Shown: in pieces, positions 61,293 through 64,000 of the stretch | Layout of the letters: each line of letters opens with the position of its first letter | Numbering within the stretch: position 1 is the first letter of the stretch | Source of the DNA: Sipunculus nudus | Taxonomy: Eukaryota; Annelida; Sipuncula; Golfingiida; Sipunculidae | Assembly (NCBI GenBank): GCA_026874595.1 | Contig: CM049318.1 | Location: forward strand, 47,348,456 to 47,412,455 | Reading direction: 5' to 3' | Length of the DNA stretch: 64,000 nt | The notes under the pieces: generated by a model | What the model was told of the DNA's origin: nothing | The model's input: the letters and a program-made list of their open reading frames with translations, nothing else | Databases searched by the model: none | Program-made: the position numbers and the translations under genes

Positions 61293-61300
<8 letters not shown>

Positions 61301-61357
<57 letters not shown>
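61301..61357. repeat. (TA)n microsatellite
   Basis: A TG run followed by a long TA run with one TG interruption. Confidence 0.95.
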
Positions 61358-62080
61358 GAAACAAAAATAGAACAAATATAGAACAACAAAACTGAAGATC
61401 ACACAGCCCAAAGTTAAATTGTAAATCACAATTATACATTCGCTGACTATATCAAACAAAGCGTTTCCTGCCACTAATAATTTAAAAAGTGTCGCTGTTA
61501 ATGTCCCTGTCACATTTATTTCATTTCAACTAATAGCCAGACAGGTGCTTTGCACAGCTGACAATCAAATGTTCATTCCCAAAATATCTCAAAATAATAG
61601 AAATTATATATCTTATTTTATGTTAAAATAAGGAAAAATACCAATGCTTACATTAAACTAATTTTACAGTAAAACCAGTTCCAAACTGAAATGAAATAAA
61701 TGCATTTCACAAGAGAAGAAATTAAATTACTGAACACAGGCAAGCAGCTTGTGTGATTTGTAATGACAATGTTTTACTCCTTTCAGCTTACTATAAGGAG
61801 GTTATATAACTCCCTTGTACTTCCTCATTACTTTGTGTTTTTTACTGACCTCTATGTCTCTTCCATTACTTAACACTATGTATATCTGTCGAAGATCATC
61901 ACCGATTTGACAATTTTAAGATGGGTCTGACCCCTTAACCGATCGGACATTCGGTCGCTCATCTTAAGATGAGAAGCCCAGTTAAGATGGGTCAAACCCA
62001 ATATCCAATCAGGATCTATAGGGATGCAGGCATACAGCCTTGAAGGAAAAAAAAAAGAACAAGCAAATTCGTGGAATTAA
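61358..62080. other. Unassigned sequence
   Basis: Nothing coding. aagatgggtc recurs at 61919 and 61984 around a tcatcttaagatga palindrome (61960-61973). Confidence 0.45.
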
Positions 62081-63519
62081 TGTCCCCCGATTTGGGATCT
62101 TTTTGTTTTTCATGCTTGATAACGGCAGACAGACAAAGTGACAGACAGACAGAGAAAAGCCAGACACTCCAAAACTAATCCCAACAAAGGTATGCATGAG
62201 AGCAATGTCTGGCCAAAATTTGAATGAAATCAGATAATATTTAGGAAAGTTATCGCACGGAAAATAAAATCTGACGAACTGACAAACAGGGTGACAGACA
62301 GACAGACAGATGCCAGACACTACAAAACGAATCCCAACCAAAGTAAGCATGAGAGCAATCACTGACCAAAATTTGAATGAAATCGGATAATATTTAGGAA
62401 AGTAATGGCACATACACGAAAACCTGACAAACGGACAGACAGAGTGACAGACAGATAAGATAAGATAAGATAAGATAAGATAAGATAAGATAAAATAAGA
62501 TAAGATAAGATAAGATAAGATCAGATCAGATAAGATCAGATAAGATAAGATAACATTTATTAGCCTTCAGTTCCAGGAATTTGTTGTTGACTTGCAATTC
62601 ATTACATAAAAAAAGTAAATAAGTAAATAGATAGATAAATACATAAAAATAATACATAAAAATACATAAAAATCACACATAACATATTGACTATGCATGT
62701 AAAATTAAGCATGTAAAAATGATAAAACAGATAATTCTGCAGGTAAAACACATAATCCAAAACGTTAAATTTCTAAGAGGGTTGTGAGTTAAAAAGTTTA
62801 ATACTGTGTGGTACGAGAGATTTTGTAAAACGAGTTGTTCTGTAGAATATTGTATCTAGGAAACCAGACACTCCAAAACCAATCCCAAACAAGGTAAGCA
62901 TAAAATCAATCACTGACCAAAATTTGAATTAAATAGGATAATATTTAGGAAAGTTATCGCTTGTAAATGAAAACCTGAGTGACAGACAAAGTGACAGACA
63001 GACAGACAGAAGCCAGACACTCCAAAACAAATCCCAACCAATGTAAGCATGAGAGCAATCACTGACCAAAATTTGAATGAAATCGGATAATATTTAGGAA
63101 AGTAAACGCATGGAAATGAAAACTTGACGGATGGACAGACAAAGTGACAGACAGACAGACAAACAGAAGCCAGACACTCCAAAACCAATCCCAACCAAGG
63201 TAAGCATGAGAACAATCACTGACCAAAATTTGAAATAAATCGAATAATATTTGGGAAAGTTATCTCACGGAAACGAAAACCTGACAGACCAAGTGACAGA
63301 CAGACAGACAGAAGCCAGACACTCAAAAACCAATCCCAACCAAGGTTTGCATGAGAGCAATCACTGACCCAAATTTGGATGAAATAGGATAATATTAAAG
63401 AAAGTTATTGCACGGAAACGAAACCTGACTGACGGACAGAGAGACAGACAGACAGACAGACGGACAGACAGGCAGACAAACCCAAAACAATGTCCCCCGC
63501 ATCCGCGGAGCGGGGGACA
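62081..63519 (+). mobile_element. Pearl/HINE-like element, family B, interrupted by a LINE fragment
   Basis: The left end is tgtcccccgatttggga. The right end is a hairpin with a perfect 9-bp stem, gtcccccgc...gcgggggac (63492-63518), so tgtcccccg and cgggggaca are inverted ends. The core consists of units of about 150 bases, each with ccagacactccaaaaccaat and ctgaccaaaatttgaatgaa, at about 62160, 62312, 62865, 63014, 63170 and 63314. GACA/ACGG-type simple repeats stand between units and before the right hairpin. Its sequence is unrelated to family A at 12098 and 46834, but the architecture is the same. Confidence 0.75.
62453..62860 (-). mobile_element. 5'-truncated LINE 3' end with (TTATC)n tail
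   Basis: Read on the minus strand it opens with the last 28 codons of a LINE ORF2: RTTRFTKSLVPHSIKLFNSQ, a typical C-terminal signature of CR1/L2-type LINEs, and a stop at 62773-62775. About 215 bases of 3' UTR follow, then a (ttatc)n tail, seen on the plus strand as gataa repeats (62457-62550). Extreme 5' truncation with a simple-repeat tail is normal for this LINE group. It splits the core array of the surrounding pearl-like element, so it inserted later. Confidence 0.8.
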
Positions 63520-64000
63520 AAAACAGATGAAATCAATGCTGCTCTGTGTTCCATGTGTCATACCCATTGTATATTTTTCTGATTTTCTGATCTACCGATA
63601 AACACCTACAGCTTTGAGATCTATCGGATGTATACAATTTGTAAATCCACCAATCCAGAAAGGGACTGCTATCATAAAAAAATTAAAATTAAATTACAAT
63701 TTTCTATATTATTATGTCGCCGATTCATAAATATGAGGAATGTCTGCCGGGGAGAGAGAGAGAGGGAGAGAGAGGGAGAGAGAGGGAGAGAGCGTGTTAA
63801 TTTCTTTCTTTCGTTGTTGAATTCAAATGGTTAGATGTTTTATATAATAAGTAGTAAATGGTTAATGTGTAGAAAGTTTAAACATTTAAAGGTCTTACAC
63901 CTTGAACATTGTTGATATAGTAAAAGTGTATCATATATAAGTATATAATATAGTGAATTTTAATTTATTACTATCTACTCTCGTGGAAAATCCACGGCTC
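63520..64000. other. Unassigned sequence
   Basis: No gene recognised; only the purine microsatellite listed separately. Confidence 0.45.
63751..63793. repeat. (GA)n / GAGAGG microsatellite
   Basis: A pure purine run with regular ggg interruptions. Confidence 0.95.

Overview
The window looks like gene-poor, AT-rich nuclear DNA from an invertebrate animal. A bivalve or other mollusc is most likely. This rests on tRNA-derived SINEs, APE-type LINE remnants, a Gypsy-like gag/protease remnant, many minisatellites, and elements built like the bivalve 'pearl' / Helentron-associated (HINE) family: a core of 150-185 bp tandem repeats, ACGG/GACA-type simple repeats, and GC-rich hairpin ends. No host protein gene, rRNA or functional tRNA gene could be supported. 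All recognisable coding sequence belongs to decayed mobile elements. The species assignment is inference.

Layout, left to right. 0.85-3.7 kb: an LTR followed by a broken gag plus protease remnant of a Gypsy-like element, with no reverse transcriptase or integrase behind it. 4.4-5.0 kb: two minisatellites. 6.8-11.8 kb: a 5-kb element with long imperfect inverted ends enclosing a dead LINE (endonuclease plus reverse transcriptase). A second copy lies at 54.1-58.9 kb in the same orientation with unrelated flanks. 12.1-13.1 kb and 46.8-48.0 kb: two copies of a pearl/HINE-like element; a second family of the same design is at 62.1-63.5 kb. 13.2-13.8 kb: a G-rich minisatellite and a TA repeat. 14.8-19.0 kb: a large foldback structure with arms of about 650 bp, whose spacer holds an intact SINE with a perfect target-site duplication.

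19.3-29.0 kb is dominated by tandem repeats (about 150, 39, 49, 29 and 29 bp periods) plus a second SINE and a short TGTTACG-ended element that carries a tRNA-like module. 32.0-32.6 kb is a very homogeneous 33-bp minisatellite. 35.65-35.78 kb is a perfect 45-bp palindrome. 36.2-37.0 kb and 52.5-53.2 kb are two more LTR-like sequences on the minus strand, related to the LTR at 0.85-1.55 kb. 42.6-43.7 kb holds two further tandem arrays. The rest is unassigned AT-rich sequence.

The strongest candidate for something undescribed is the pair of TIR-bounded, LINE-carrying elements. The two copies end at the same inverted termini, have unrelated flanks, and share the same inactivating lesions in the LINE (missing catalytic residues in both the endonuclease and the RT). 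This implies that an already dead LINE was carried inside a terminal-inverted-repeat element that then moved as a unit. All comparisons were made by eye without alignment software, so boundaries are approximate unless a motif is quoted.
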